This document shows positions 34,931 through 45,741 of a DNA stretch of 64,000 nucleotides, one piece after another. Location: contig NC_079208.1 of assembly GCF_026745355.1 (NCBI RefSeq), positions 51,724,767-51,788,766 of the forward strand, in the 5' to 3' direction. How positions within the stretch are numbered: the stretch's first letter is position 1; every line of letters begins with the position of its first letter. The notes under the pieces are model-generated. The model had not been told where the DNA came from. It made no database searches and saw only the letters and a list, made by a program, of their open reading frames with translations. The stretch comes from Beta vulgaris subsp. vulgaris. Lineage: Eukaryota > Streptophyta > Magnoliopsida > Caryophyllales > Amaranthaceae. Made by a program: the position numbers and the translations under genes.

Positions 34931-37401
34931 CTATCCTTTACCGGCTTCTGTTACTATTTTCATCCTCCCTTGGAGGAGTTTTGCGATCAGTCCTTGCTTG
35001 GTACTGGGTGAAATAACCTCGCCTGATGAGGTCTTCGATCCCGTCCTTAAGGTCTTGCAATCATCGTTTTGTGCCGTAATCTCATGAAATTCACACCACT
35101 TGGACTTATCTCTACCCTTGTAGTACATCTTTCGCGGCCTTTGCCATTTCATCTTTCTATGCAGTTCGAAAATCGGGCCCGGGATATTGTCAGGGAGTAT
35201 AATTGTGTATTTGTCGGCCTTCCTTCAAACCTTTTTTCACAGAGTTGTTCTCCTCTCTTCTGCCGGTAGTTCGGACTTTTTCCTTCCGGTACTTATCATC
35301 CCGGCGATCCTTATCTTTTCTTCTCCTTATCTTTTTCTATAGCTGCTGGCCTTTTCGCGTTAGCTGCTTTGTCAAATTCTTCTCCCCTGATAAAGTCATT
35401 AGCCTTTCCCAAGACCTCTGTTAGGCATGTCATCTTTTTTCTGCCGAGATAACTGCGAAATGGGGTCCTTCTTCAACCCGTCATCAGGGCCAGTACGCTA
35501 CTTCCTGCTGCAGTGTTGGGATGGTGACGGCTTCAGCATTGAAACGCCCGACATAATCCCTCAAGCTTTCTGTCTCTCCTTGTTTAATGGACATTAACTC
35601 GCCGGTTGTTCGTTCACGCCGCTTATTACTGACGAAGTGTGTTACGAACATGGACGTGAGNNNNNNNNNNNNNNNNNNNNNNNNNNNNNNNNNNNNNNNN
35701 NNNNNNNNNNNNNNNNNNNNNNNNNNNNNNNNNNNNNNNNNNNNNNNNNNNNNNNNNNNNNNNNNNNNNNNNNNNNNNNNNNNNNNNNNNNNNNNNNNNN
35801 NNNNNNNNNNNNNNNNNNNNNNNNNNNNNNNNNNNNNNNNNNNNNNNNNNNNNNNNNNNNNNNNNNNNNNNNNNNNNNNNNNNNNNNNNNNNNNNNNNNN
35901 NNNNNNNNNNNNNNNNNNNNNNNNNNNNNNNNNNNNNNNNNNNNNNNNNNNNNNNNNNNNNNNNNNNNNNNNNNNNNNNNNNNNNNNNNNNNNNNNNNNN
36001 NNNNNNNNNNNNNNNNNNNNNNNNNNNNNNNNNNNNNNNNNNNNNNNNNNNNNNNNNNNNNNNNNNNNNNNNNNNNNNNNNNNNNNNNNNNNNNNNNNNN
36101 NNNNNNNNNNNNNNNNNNNNNNNNNNNNNNNNNNNNNNNNNNNNNNNNNNNNNNNNNNNNNNNNNNNNNNNNNNNNNNNNNNNNNNNNNNNNNNNNNNNN
36201 NNNNNNNNNNNNNNNNNNNNNNNNNNNNNNNNNNNNNNNNNNNNNNNNNNNNNNNNNNNNNNNNNNNNNNNNNNNNNNNNNNNNNNNNNNNNNNNNNNNN
36301 NNNNNNNNNNNNNNNNNNNNNNNNNNNNNNNNNNNNNNNNNNNNNNNNNNNNNNNNNNNNNNNNNNNNNNNNNNNNNNNNNNNNNNNNNNNNNNNNNNNN
36401 NNNNNNNNNNNNNNNNNNNNNNNNNNNNNNNNNNNNNNNNNNNNNNNNNNNNNNNNNNNNNNNNNNNNNNNNNNNNNNNNNNNNNNNNNNNNNNNNNNNN
36501 NNNNNNNNNNNNNNNNNNNNNNNNNNNNNNNNNNNNNNNNNNNNNNNNNNNNNNNNNNNNNNNNNNNNNNNNNNNNNNNNNNNNNNNNNNNNNNNNNNNN
36601 NNNNNNNNNNNNNNNNNNNNNNNNNNNNNNNNNNNNNNNNNNNNNNNNNNNNNNNNNNAGTTGTCGAAGTCAAACACAGTTGCCGGCGGAATACTTTTAA
36701 ACCAGGTCTGCCCTAGTCCAATCAAGGTAGATGGGAATACCTTACACCACACCGAGTCAGTATCGGTGTACAACATCATATGACCCTCATAGGCCGATAT
36801 ATGATCCTCTGGGTCATTTTTACCGTCATACTTGCATGTCGGCATTTTCAGCTTTTCCATGGGCTCCTGTAGAATCGCAGTGGAAAAAGGCGAATTCCGC
36901 AGCGACACCTGTGCTCTACGCCGGTATTCACTTCCCTTTCTCGGCTGGGAGGAATGCTGTTGGACCTCAGTGTCCTGCGCCTCCTCCTCTTCTTCCTCTT
37001 CACCCCCCCACCTGCTCTGTGGGGGTCTTCGAGTTTGCCACCTGATCCTGGTCCTGCCGGTCTCGCTCGCCCTGGCGGCCCGTCCACGGTGTACGAAGCT
37101 TTCTCACCGGGCTGTGGGCTCTGCTCAGGGGTCGCTTTGCCCGGGGACCGGTCGGTGGGGTACCGCTTGCCATTGCCTGAAAAACCTCTGCTGCACTTCT
37201 GAGTTGTTCTGGGGTGAACATATTCTGCAGGGTATGGAAGATGTCTTCCTAGGGAGTCTCAGGGGTTTTTCTAGTTGTGTCAACAGGTGGCCGATTTTGC
37301 CTAGCGGCCGGCAGTGGAGTTGAGTACCCCGGGGGGGCTTGGTCAATGGGGACATTGTTCTCATCGGTTTCCGGCATCCCTAATTGCTGCTTAGGATCCA
37401 T
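34931..37401 (-). CDS. gag of Tat element (interrupted by N run)
   Basis: Likely start ATG at 37401 (M-D-P-K-Q-Q-L-G-M). The conserved Retrotrans_gag block runs from ~36900 (M-P-T-C-K-Y-D-G, D-P-E-D-H, Y-E-G-H-M) to the N run and resumes as L-T-S-M-F-V-T-H-F-V-S-N-K-R-R-E at 35660. A zinc-finger-like C-E-F-H...D-D-C lies near 35080, where frameshifts set in. Forms the particle that packages element RNA. One or two frameshifts upstream (~37240) and a run of them between 35480 and 35150 break it as assembled. Confidence 0.75.
35661..36658. other. Assembly gap (998 N)
   Basis: Unknown bases. The codons flanking it belong to adjacent residues of the conserved gag block, so little or no sequence may really be missing; see findings. 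Confidence 0.99.
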
Positions 37402-37448
37402 AAGGGTTTTTGTTTGCAAGAGATGGCTTAGACTACAAGGTATTGTTC

Positions 37449-37469
37449 GCCCCTCCTTCTAGCGCCAAT
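37449..37469 (-). promoter_or_regulatory. Primer binding site of Tat element
   Basis: Directly after the 5' LTR the minus strand reads TTGGCGCTAGAAGGAGGGGC. TGGCGC-type primer sites complementary to a non-Met tRNA 3' end are usual in Tat/Athila elements. The exact tRNA was not determined. Confidence 0.7.
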
Positions 37470-37915
37470 TGTTCCGGTATGGGACAAATTACAGGGTCTT
37501 GAACCGTTAAGTCCTTGTATTGAAGCCGGTTTGGATCCCTGCAAAAGAGAGTAAGTAAACTAGCCTCGGGGGTTGATCCGAGGAACGCCCCTCCGATGCC
37601 TAAGTTAGTATTAGGTTAAAAGCCGGTAGCTCTCAAGTATAATGTATTGGGATTCGTGTATGTACCTTATGACTCAGATCAACGGAGTATTTATAGGGAC
37701 TCGATTAAGCCCATATCTTAATTGGGCCCGGTATTTACGGGAGAGATCCCCAAGAATATTCCCTTAGGATATATTCTTATCTTTTACTGAAAGTATATCT
37801 TTTAGGCCCGTAGGCGCTGAAGATATAAACTGGATCTCAGCCCAGGCTCGTAAGCCCAAAAGCTATTAGACCGGTATTGATTAAACCGGTATGGAACTTA
37901 GTCAGCCCCCATACA
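37470..37915 (-). repeat. 5' LTR of Tat element
   Basis: 446 bp, TGTTCCGG...CCATACA on the plus strand, followed by the ATTAT duplication. On the minus strand it contains TATAAATACTCC (around 37683-37696), a likely TATA box for the genomic transcript. Confidence 0.92.
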
Positions 37916-37920
37916 ATTAT

Positions 37921-38050
37921 TAACTTGTTCAATACATATGCCAAGTAAGAAGAAGAAAAGATTTTTATGACAATTTAATTTCATTAAGGATATATTAGAC
38001 TTTTTATGAGAGGACACCATCTTCCTCCCCCTTCACTTATATAATAGAGA
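37921..38050 (-). mobile_element. Helitron 5' head (other end of 25854)
   Basis: On the minus strand starts TCTCTATTATATAAG, preceded by A, then the family's GGGGGAGGAAGATGGTGTCCTC-type C/G-rich stretch. Runs into the Tat insertion at 37920. Confidence 0.65.
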
Positions 38051-38575
38051 TACTTCAAGGTTATAAATCTACCCAAAACCTAAGTATTTTACTTTTTGGA
38101 AGATGATTTTTCAACCTTTAAAAGCTATCTTAAAGTGCTACTTTACCAAAGACCATCTTTCACTTTTTTACTCGTATTTTGAGTTCATTAAATCTTTACA
38201 ACTATTGAAAAAAATTGTTGTCGAAAATGCTGTTAAGCATATGAAAGACAACCTTACGGATTGGAATTCTGAAAACTTATGAAAGATTGCCGTTTCAAAA
38301 TTTAATCAGAAGGAAACAGTATGAAGAAAAGTGAATACCCCCTTGAAGAAGTATCATTTTATTTGTTCATTTATTTGCAACTGCCTAGTAACAGCCAATT
38401 GACCTCATGTTCAGGACAAAACGATACTCCTCGAGTCCTTTCAGTTTCATCAATCAAATAGATGAATTTGTTTGTTTGTCATAAAGCCGTAATTGAAGGG
38501 AACAAAGGCAATAAGGCACGTCAGCACATGTATTTTAAAAAAAAATGGAATTACATGTATATTTTTTAGGGAAAA
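38051..38575. other. AT-rich intergenic DNA
   Basis: No gene, RNA or repeat structure recognised. First unique sequence right of the retroelement block. Confidence 0.5.
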
Positions 38576-38579
38576 AAAT

Positions 38580-38712
38580 GTTTTTTTTTATCCATATAAG
38601 CCACGAAGGTCGAAGGTAGTACAAAGTACAAAAAAGGGGAGGGGGAATCGAACCTGTGACCTATCGTTCACGGCATCTCAATCTTAACCACTAGGCCAAG
38701 ACATTCTTGTTG
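38580..38712 (-). mobile_element. tRNA-derived SINE
   Basis: On the minus strand: box A-like TGGCCTAGTGGTTAAGA, ~35 bp later an exact pol III box B GGTTCGATTCC, then a short body ending ATGGATAAAAAAAAA. This order and the A tail make it a tRNA-derived SINE. Closely related to 55280-55398. Not a real tRNA gene: no acceptor stem is seen. Confidence 0.75.
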
Positions 38713-38723
38713 GAAAAAAAAAA

Positions 38724-39776
38724 CGGTTTTTTCACCAAATACCCCTGACAAAAAAATTTATTCACCAAATACCCCAGCTTTTTTCAAAATTCACCAGATA
38801 CCCCTGACTTTTAAAAATATTCACCAGATACCCCAAATTTGTAAAATAATGACAAATAATGCCCTTGATGACTAACGGCGGTTAACTCCGTTAGTCATCA
38901 GTGTTAATTAACCCTAATTAACCCTAAAAAATTTTAATTAACCTAAAAACCCTAAAAACCTAACTAACCCTAACCCCCTCTCCCCATAAACCACCACCCC
39001 AACCCCAGCCCCCTCCCCCTAAACCACCACCCCCAACCCCAACCCCCCTCCCGCTCCCCATCCCTCGGTCGCAGCCGCCGCCTCTCCCCCTCCCTCGGTC
39101 GCAGTCAGAATCCCCCTCCTCCCCCAACCCCTTCGAACTCCGAGCCGGCGAGAGTGAAGAGGAGAAGAAGACGCAAGGAGGAGGTGCGCTAGGGGAGGCC
39201 GGCGAGAGTAAGGGAGAGGGAGGGGAGGTGCGAGACACGGGGAAGGCTGGCGAGAGCGAGGCGCGAGGGAAGGGGGGGCGTAGGGGAAGGAGGGGCTGGG
39301 GAGGCGCGAACGAGGCGAGCAAGGGAGGGGGGCTGCCGGAAAAGGGCCTGCGGGGGTTGCCGGGGAGCGAAAGGGGAGGGGGGCTGCCGGAAAAGGGCCT
39401 GTGGGGGTTGTCGGGGAGGGGAAGGGGAGGGGGTGGGCCTGGTGGCTGGGGTTGGGTGGTGGGGCTGGGGTTGGGTAGTGGGTCTAGGGTTTGGGGGTTG
39501 GGTTAGAGAGAGTTTAGGGTTTATTTAGGTTTAATTAGGTTAATTAGGTTTAATTAGGTTAATTAAGTTTAATTAGGTTAATTAGGTTGACTTAGGGCTA
39601 ATTAGGTTGACTTATGGCAAACTTGTAAATAAGAGCTAACGGAACACTAACGTCCGTTAATAGTAAGGGTATCTGGTGAATTTTGTTAAAAGTCAGGGGT
39701 ATATGGTGAATTTTGAAAAAAATTGGGGTATTTGGTGAATACATTTTTTTGTCAGGGGCATTTGGTGAAAAAACCG
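38724..39776. mobile_element. Mutator-like non-autonomous TIR element A
   Basis: 1053 bp with ~120-bp terminal inverted repeats beginning CGGTTTTTTCACCAAAT. Each TIR is itself built of four direct copies of CACCARATACCCC. Flanked by nine A on both sides (38715-38723, 39777-39785), matching the 9-bp duplication of MULEs, though a homopolymer is weak proof. The interior starts with CCCTAA/TTAATTAACCC words and a very C-rich then G-rich stretch (39000-39490). No transposase. Confidence 0.7.
38905..38985. repeat. Telomere-like CCCTAA words inside element A
   Basis: Several AACCCTAA / AACCCTAAAAA phrases at 38915-38975, mirrored by GGTTTAATTAGG and TTAGGGTTT words at 39505-39600. They are degenerate, so not a true interstitial telomere array. 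Confidence 0.5.
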
Positions 39777-39785
39777 AAAAAAAAA

Positions 39786-40438
39786 TATTGGGCATGCATT
39801 ACATAGGCCTCCCACCTACATACATACCATACATCCCCTAACTTCTTTCCTCCTCAAGCATATGCTTGGAATATGAATGAACTTTGACTTTGCTAGGAAA
39901 GATGAAAAATCATTGATTCAACCTCAATTCATAGACATGTAATACTAGAAGTTGCAAATATCTAGTACTTCTTCTGGTTTTTCATAAACGCGTCTAGGCC
40001 TAATTAAAAAATGTTCTACTCGAGAACTTGTATCGTCCCAACCCGATTTTCTTGAATTTAAAGCACAATTTTTCGACTCGAAATCCATCATGATTCGACC
40101 CTGATGATCAGAGCCCGAGAATTTGGGTGAGGATCATGATTGAACCCAATCTGACCCAATTGATCCCAAAATTCTAATTAAAAATTAAATATAATATTAT
40201 TTATGTAAAATAAAATGTTTTAGATTATGACTAATAAATAATCAAGCATAATTATAATTATATGTATACATGAAAATAAATATTTACTTTCACATTAACT
40301 GCAATTTCTTTAATTTGTTATGATTGAAAACTGTTTATAGTTTTCCTAGTGTACCATTCTCATGCCAAAGTTCACCAACTTTATTTCTTAGAATGTATGT
40401 GCGCGCGTGTTAGTTACTAATATGATCATTATGTCATA
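39786..40438. other. AT-rich intergenic DNA
   Basis: No gene seen. A GGGTTGGGACGA/CCCGATTTT-type stretch at 40035-40160 resembles parts of the 42337-42652 repeat (words such as ACCCGATTT, GACCCAATT). Confidence 0.4.
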
Positions 40439-40673
40439 CTCCCTCCGTTTCACAATATAAGGCACGCACGATATTTGAGGTCGAACTTTGACCGTTAATT
40501 ACTCTCAATTTATGTTGATAAAAAAATTAAAAAATTAATATTATTATAGTATTTTTCAAGACGAATCCAACGGTATAATTTTTATAATTTTTATTTAACG
40601 TATTTGAGAGATATTTGTGGTCAAAGCAAGTTTTCGTAAAACGTAAATGACTTATATTTTGAAACAGAGGGAG
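40439..40673. mobile_element. Stowaway-type MITE
   Basis: Begins CTCCCTCCGTTTCACAATATAAG and ends with its inverse (CTTATATTTTGAAACAGAGGGAG), flanked by TA. 235 bp, no coding: a Tc1/mariner-derived MITE. Confidence 0.85.
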
Positions 40674-41912
40674 TACTTATGATGAAATATTAGTTTTACA
40701 AACAAGAAATTCAAATAAAAACCGCCTTTGACCATATTTTGATCATAGTCGTATTTGCACCTGAACAACACTACCCCTTTTAACGTGACTCGTATATGAC
40801 CCGATCCATATTTATTGAACCCAAAACCTGCATGCTTCACTTATTGGATAGGTCTAGACGCATCTTTTTTACTGTGCATGATTGTCACTGCAGAACTTTA
40901 TTTATATAATGTCTCCGTCCTACATTAATCGATATAATTTCTATTTTTGTTTAACCCATATTCATTGATATACTTCCTGAAAATGGCGTGGTGCCACCAA
41001 TTAAAAATTATCTTTATTTCTCTATAGGATATCCAACAATAGTAAAGAAACATCACCTCTATACTCATATATTTCAAAAAGTTAAGGCTCCACAATATAT
41101 TAACTACAATAAAAAAAAATTCACAAAGTCACAATTAACGGACAACAATGAAATAAAAAAAAAGTCCAACAAAACTCCTAAAACTCTATGTCGGTCAAAT
41201 TATATCGATTGATATGGGATGGGAGAAGTAATAGTTAAATTTTACAAAATTAATAGTGAGATATATACATTGATACTAACTCGACAACAATCAAATCAAT
41301 GACAATTATCCTTACATATTACTCCTTCTATTCCTAGACGTCTTGCTTTCTCTATTGGATTATTTTGGAAAGCATTTCCAATAGTGAATTTTACTTTATT
41401 TAGATAACAAAAAGACCAAAAAAAAAAAGAACACGAAAAAAGTAAGAGATATGTACTCGATTATAAAAGAGAAGTTCCTAAAATAAGTTTCACATTCCAA
41501 AAAAAAAAAAGTAAAAGAGAGTGCAAAAACTGCATTTAGCTTAATTAATTCTCCTATATTTCTAGTGATAGAAGAAATAGGAACAAAAGTAGTAGTAAAT
41601 AAACAAGATCGAAGTTAGTATATAAATAGTGTAAAAAGTCAAAACGATACATATGTTAAGAAAAGGGATGTATATGCAAAAAAAAAAAAAAAAATTATCT
41701 TATTAATACAGTCAAATCTACTAATTCCAAAACTATAATTAATTTTCTAAACCATATAAAGACTTTCAAATTTTTCAAGAGCAAGACTTTATACATTCAA
41801 TAATTAAAAAAGAAGTTGTTATGTTCTTAATAGGAGTCTGATTCCAAGTTTACAATTATCATAAATATTCAACAACGACCTTTACATTAGCCTTTACGGT
41901 TTTGACTTACTA
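40674..41912. other. AT-rich intergenic DNA
   Basis: No gene seen. Contains fragments of further CTCCGTCC-type MITE ends (40911-40925 with TATAATTT, and ATATCGATTGATATGGGATGGGAG at 41203-41227, forming one diverged ~320-bp inverted-repeat element) and several A-rich runs. Confidence 0.5.
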
Positions 41913-42211
41913 CTCCCTCCGTTTCCTAAAGATCTTTCTTGTTATCGTTCCTCCAAATATTAAGAAGGATCCATTGTATGGGGTGGGTAAAGTAGGAGGG
42001 AGAAATGGGTTAAGATAAATAAACAAATAAAAAGGGGTTAAAGTAGGAGAGAGAAATGGAGTAAAATTGAATTAATAATGTAATGGTGGACCATATGACA
42101 GGGACATGAAAGGGTGAAAAGGGAAAAATTAAGGAATAAATTAAAAGAGGAAAAATCTTTTGGAAACGCACTTAAATGGAAAGAGGGAAGAGTTTTAGGA
42201 AACGGAGGGAG
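41913..42211. mobile_element. Stowaway-type MITE
   Basis: CTCCCTCCGTTTCCTAAAG...TTTAGGAAACGGAGGGAG, TA on both sides, 299 bp. Confidence 0.85.
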
Positions 42212-42332
42212 TATAAAGTAAAAATGGTACGCAAAAGTACAAAATTGGGTAGGATAACAATTGAAGTAGCATTTAACAAAAAAAAAAAAAAAACAATTGA
42301 AATAGTGTCTAAAAATAGAAAACAATTCATTT

Positions 42333-42652
42333 TCTAGAAGTGATCAAAGGTCGTACAGGATATTGCATTTTTAAAAAATGGGCCCAAATCAGGTGGAAGC
42401 CTTAGGTCGGGCCAATCTTCAGAGCACTTTTAGCTTCGAAAACCCACTATTTTGAACCGGGTCTCATGAATTTTAATTCATGCCAAAACATCACCTAAAA
42501 TTGCAGATTTGGATTGTTTATGGACAATCTTTTTTGCTTCAATATTGGACGGGGACAGGCCTGAATCACGGGCCAGAATATCACGTCCAAAACCCGTTAT
42601 TTTTCGGGCTAAGTTGGACCCCATGGCTGGGCCATTCTTGATCACCTCTAAA
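42333..42652. mobile_element. Possible hAT-type MITE with GGGCC words
   Basis: TAGAAGTGATCAAAGGTCG at the left is matched by the inverse of GGGCCATTCTTGATCACCTCTA at the right. The interior is unusually rich in GGGCC/CCCGTT words for this region. The 8-bp duplication is not clear. Confidence 0.4.
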
Positions 42653-42894
42653 TTTTTTTTCCATATTTAATGAAAGTATGAAATCTTTAGGGAGTACAAC
42701 ATTTTTCGAAGTGATAGTCATTTATGCATTCTTTACCATCATTTTCCCCATCTAATCTATAGATGTATCTATACAAATATATTAAAAACCGTGCATAAGA
42801 AATTATATGCATGTGCACGTGGCACTCTACTCAAACTTTTAATGCAAAAGTCTTTATGTCTTATGTCCATGCATACTTCTCAATAAAAAAAATT

Positions 42895-42975
42895 GTAATT
42901 ATAAGGTCTCGAACACGTGAACTTTGAAAGGAAAAGTAAGAGTTTAACCATTAATATGGTGATCTTATTGTCTAA
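42895..42975 (-). mobile_element. Degenerate SINE fragment
   Basis: Minus strand: a box A-like CCATATTAATGGTTAAACTC followed by a box B-like GTTCGAGACC. Short and diverged. Confidence 0.4.
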
Positions 42976-43036
42976 TGTTTGAAATAAAAACGATAAAGTC
43001 TTATAATAAATATATTTGACTAAAAAGACTTAAACA

Positions 43037-43041
<5 letters not shown>

Positions 43042-43098
<57 letters not shown>

Positions 43099-43182
43099 GT
43101 GTGTGTGTGGTGTGTGTGTTGTGTGTGGTGTGTATATGTGTATATATACATATATATAACATATGTATATATATATATATAT

Positions 43183-43214
<32 letters not shown>

Positions 43215-43231
43215 ATATGTATATATGTATG

Positions 43232-43311
<80 letters not shown>

Positions 43312-43317
43312 TATACA
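43042..43317. repeat. (TA)n / (GT)n compound microsatellite
   Basis: Nearly pure TA for ~50 bp, an imperfect GTGTGTGG block (43098-43140), then mixed TATATACA words and ~75 bp of pure TA. Frames through it (Tyr-Ile repeats) are meaningless. Likely length-variable and hairpin-forming. Confidence 0.95.
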
Positions 43318-43319
43318 TA

Positions 43320-44105
43320 ACGCAAATTATGCAATTTTATGATTTTAGTTGACTTGTGAGTGATTGTTATAATTATCTTTTTGGTATTTTAAGCCCTTTT
43401 GATTTGTAAGTAATTTTGTAATTTATAATGGGAAGGACGTAAAATAGTCTCTTTATTTGGGGACACCATAGCTCCCCCAATCCCTTATATAATAGAGATA
43501 TGTTGTACTTTAATTTTTGAATGATATTTTATATAAACCCTTTTACCTTGATAATTAATCGCTATTATATAATAGAAAAAGATAGGTCCAAATATATGTA
43601 AAAGTTTCATTATATATAGGAAACACTATAAAAAAGTAAATAATATTTAATTTTTTCTTGTCTAACTTCTAAATTCTGATTTCACTACAAATAAACCTCT
43701 AATTTTTATCATAACCCATCATTACTTGTGAATGGTTCTTGAGAATAGTGATTTGTAAGTAAAGTTTTGTAAATGTTTTTTTATGTATTAGTTTTAGTTT
43801 GTATGTAAATTTTAAGTTTTAATAAAGTTTCCTGATTAATTGAGTGATTTGCGTGATTTTTATAATGTGATTTTCTCAACTGTATGGGTGATTTGTAAAG
43901 TTTCTTCTTTTAAGTGATTTGTGAGTGCCCCTCAAAAAAAAAAAAGTGATTTGTGAGTGAGTGTTGTAAATTAATTTTCGGTAGTTTTCTTTGAGTGTCA
44001 ATTTTGATTTTGACATTCCTTTTGGAATTTAGAAAGGGAAGGGGGGCGAAATAGGCATTTCAAAAGAGGACACCATTGCTCCCCCCTTCCCTTATATAAT
44101 AGAGA
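43320..44105 (-). mobile_element. Tandem Helitron-like copies
   Basis: Two minus-strand heads TCTCTATTATATAAGGG end at 43498 and 44105; each is followed by C/G-rich sequence and GGTGTCC. The interval matches 9510-10102. The first copy appears inserted into the second of the same family. Confidence 0.55.
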
Positions 44106-44273
44106 TAAGTTCTCACCAAAACAATTAATAAACAGGTTAAACTTAATAGAAGAAAACAACCATACAAGCTTAACATAATCAGGAATAATCAAAGTTGTCA
44201 TGTTTTGGAAAGAGGGTGCAAAGATTGCCTTATTTAAACCATTTTTTTTTCTTTAGGAAATTTTGTCTATTTT

Positions 44274-45190
44274 GTACTCCCTGCGTCCCATAATATAAGT
44301 ATTGATCCTATTTTACACGAGAATTAAGGTAAGTGGATTTTTATTTTATTTTGATAAATAGATACATTTATATTAGAGAGGTTTAAAAATAAAAACTAAC
44401 AAAAATTAATGTTGCATGGTTTAATGTGTAGAGAGGTTCAATGGGGCATTAATTGATCATTTATTACATAAATTAATGCAAACTTTTGTCATAAATTTAC
44501 AACTAAATTCCATTTTAAGCAATATATTTATGTTTTATATGCAATCCTAGGGGTTGCATATAGCATTAACCCTTATCTTTAGGAAAAAGCTAAATGCAGC
44601 CCTAAGGGCTGCATATAAGAAGCTAAAAATGAAAAAAAAACAAGCATTAACTGATCATTTATTACATAAATTAATGCAAACTTTTGTCATAAATTTACAA
44701 CTAAATTCCATTTTAAGCAATATATTTATGTCTTATATCAACCCTAAGGGCTGCATATAGAATAACCCTTATCTTTAGGAAAAAGCTAAATGCTTACCTA
44801 AGGCTGCATATAAGAAGCTAAAAATGAAAAAAAAAACAAGCATTAACTGATCATTACATAAATTAATGCAAACTTTTGTCATAAATTTACAAGTAAATTC
44901 CATTTTAAGCAATATATTTATGACTTATATGCAACCCTAAGGGCCGCATATAGCATAACCCTGATCTTTAGGAAAAAGCTAAATGCAGCCATAAGGGCTG
45001 CATATACGAAGCTAAAAATGGAAAAAGAACAAGCATTAACTGATCATTTATTACATAAATTAATGCAAACTTTTGTCTTAAATTTACAACTAAATTCCAT
45101 TTTAACCAATATATTTATATCTTATATGCAACCCTAAGGGTTGCATATAACATAACCCTTATTTTAATACTGATATATTGGGAGCTGAAA
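44274..45190. repeat. ~190-bp minisatellite, four copies, in a MITE-like frame
   Basis: Four imperfect copies (starting ~44465, 44650, 44850 and 45050) of an AT-rich unit containing TTATTACATAAATTAATGCA, CAACTAAATTCC and one or two GCAGCCCTAAGGGCTGC-like palindromes. The block opens with a CTCCCTGCGTCCC end (44276) and closes with TTGGGAGC (45178), suggesting expansion inside a Stowaway element. A plus-strand frame at 44554-44760 is incidental. Confidence 0.65.
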
Positions 45191-45273
45191 TTGTGAGAAC
45201 ATTTTGGAAATTCAACTATTTTCCTGAGGGTATTTTCGACATCATTATTGATTAAAAATAGAAATAACACATA

Positions 45274-45530
45274 CTTCCTCCGTTTCTTTTTACTTGCAAC
45301 AGTTTGACTTTTGCACTATTCACCAACTCTTCTTAGTTTATGTTTGGTGATTTATAGTTAAGGAAAAACATATTCATGTGGGATCTTATTAGATTCGTCT
45401 GAATGTATATTTTCCGAATATATACTTTTTATAATTTTTATTTATCGGTAATTAAACTTACGAATTATTGAAATTATGCATTGGCAAGCGTGAAAGTCAA
45501 ACTGTTGCAAGTAAAAAGAAACAGAGGAAG
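45274..45530. mobile_element. Stowaway-type MITE
   Basis: CTTCCTCCGTTTCTTTTTAC...GTAAAAAGAAACAGAGGAAG between TA dinucleotides, 257 bp. The inner TIR includes TTGCAACAGTTTGAC and its inverse. Confidence 0.82.
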
Positions 45531-45741
45531 TATATTTTTGGACACCTTATAAGAAAACGTGACTTATATTATGAGTCCGAAGTAGTAATTACAATAGAAA
45601 GACACTCATTAGAGATAAACATTAATAGTTACTCAAACTGTGAAAATCGAATTCAATATTTGTAAAACTTTTTTAATTATTTATTTTTCCATATATTGCT
45701 TACCCGATGGATCATGTATGGATGTATTAATCGTCAAAATA

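Larger units (their letters stand above)
26220..37915 (-). mobile_element. Complete Tat-lineage Ty3/gypsy retrotransposon
   Basis: 11,696 bp including 998 N. In minus-strand order: 5' LTR (37470-37915), primer site, gag, protease, RT, RNase H, a second (archaeal-type) RNase H, integrase, 106-bp repeats, an opposite-strand gene, 3' LTR (26220-26660). The double RNase H, the D-F-T-D-L-N-K-A-C-P-K RT motif, and the large segment with an antisense ORF and tandem repeats between integrase and 3' LTR are hallmarks of the Tat clade (Retand/Ogre/Grande group). Most ORFs carry frameshifts as assembled. The 5-bp ATTAT duplication shows insertion as one piece. Confidence 0.93.

Noticed and set aside
35484..36908. 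A single 474-residue frame spanning the N run, and three plus/minus shadows of it
   Set aside because: Length is mostly undetermined residues. Only the minus-strand gag ends are meaningful; the plus frames at 35587-36783 are shadows.
38632..38700. A tRNA gene on the minus strand
   Set aside because: Box A and box B are present, but no acceptor stem or anticodon arm of proper length; a second diverged copy with an A tail shows it is a SINE.
38905..38985. Interstitial telomere array
   Set aside because: CCCTAA words are irregular and lie inside a TIR transposon with inverse words at the other end.
39228..39506. Gly/Arg-rich plus-strand frame in TIR element A
   Set aside because: Compositional effect of the G-rich filler; no domain and no start context.
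43030..43352. Frames of Tyr-Ile repeats on both strands
   Set aside because: Pure translation of a TA microsatellite.
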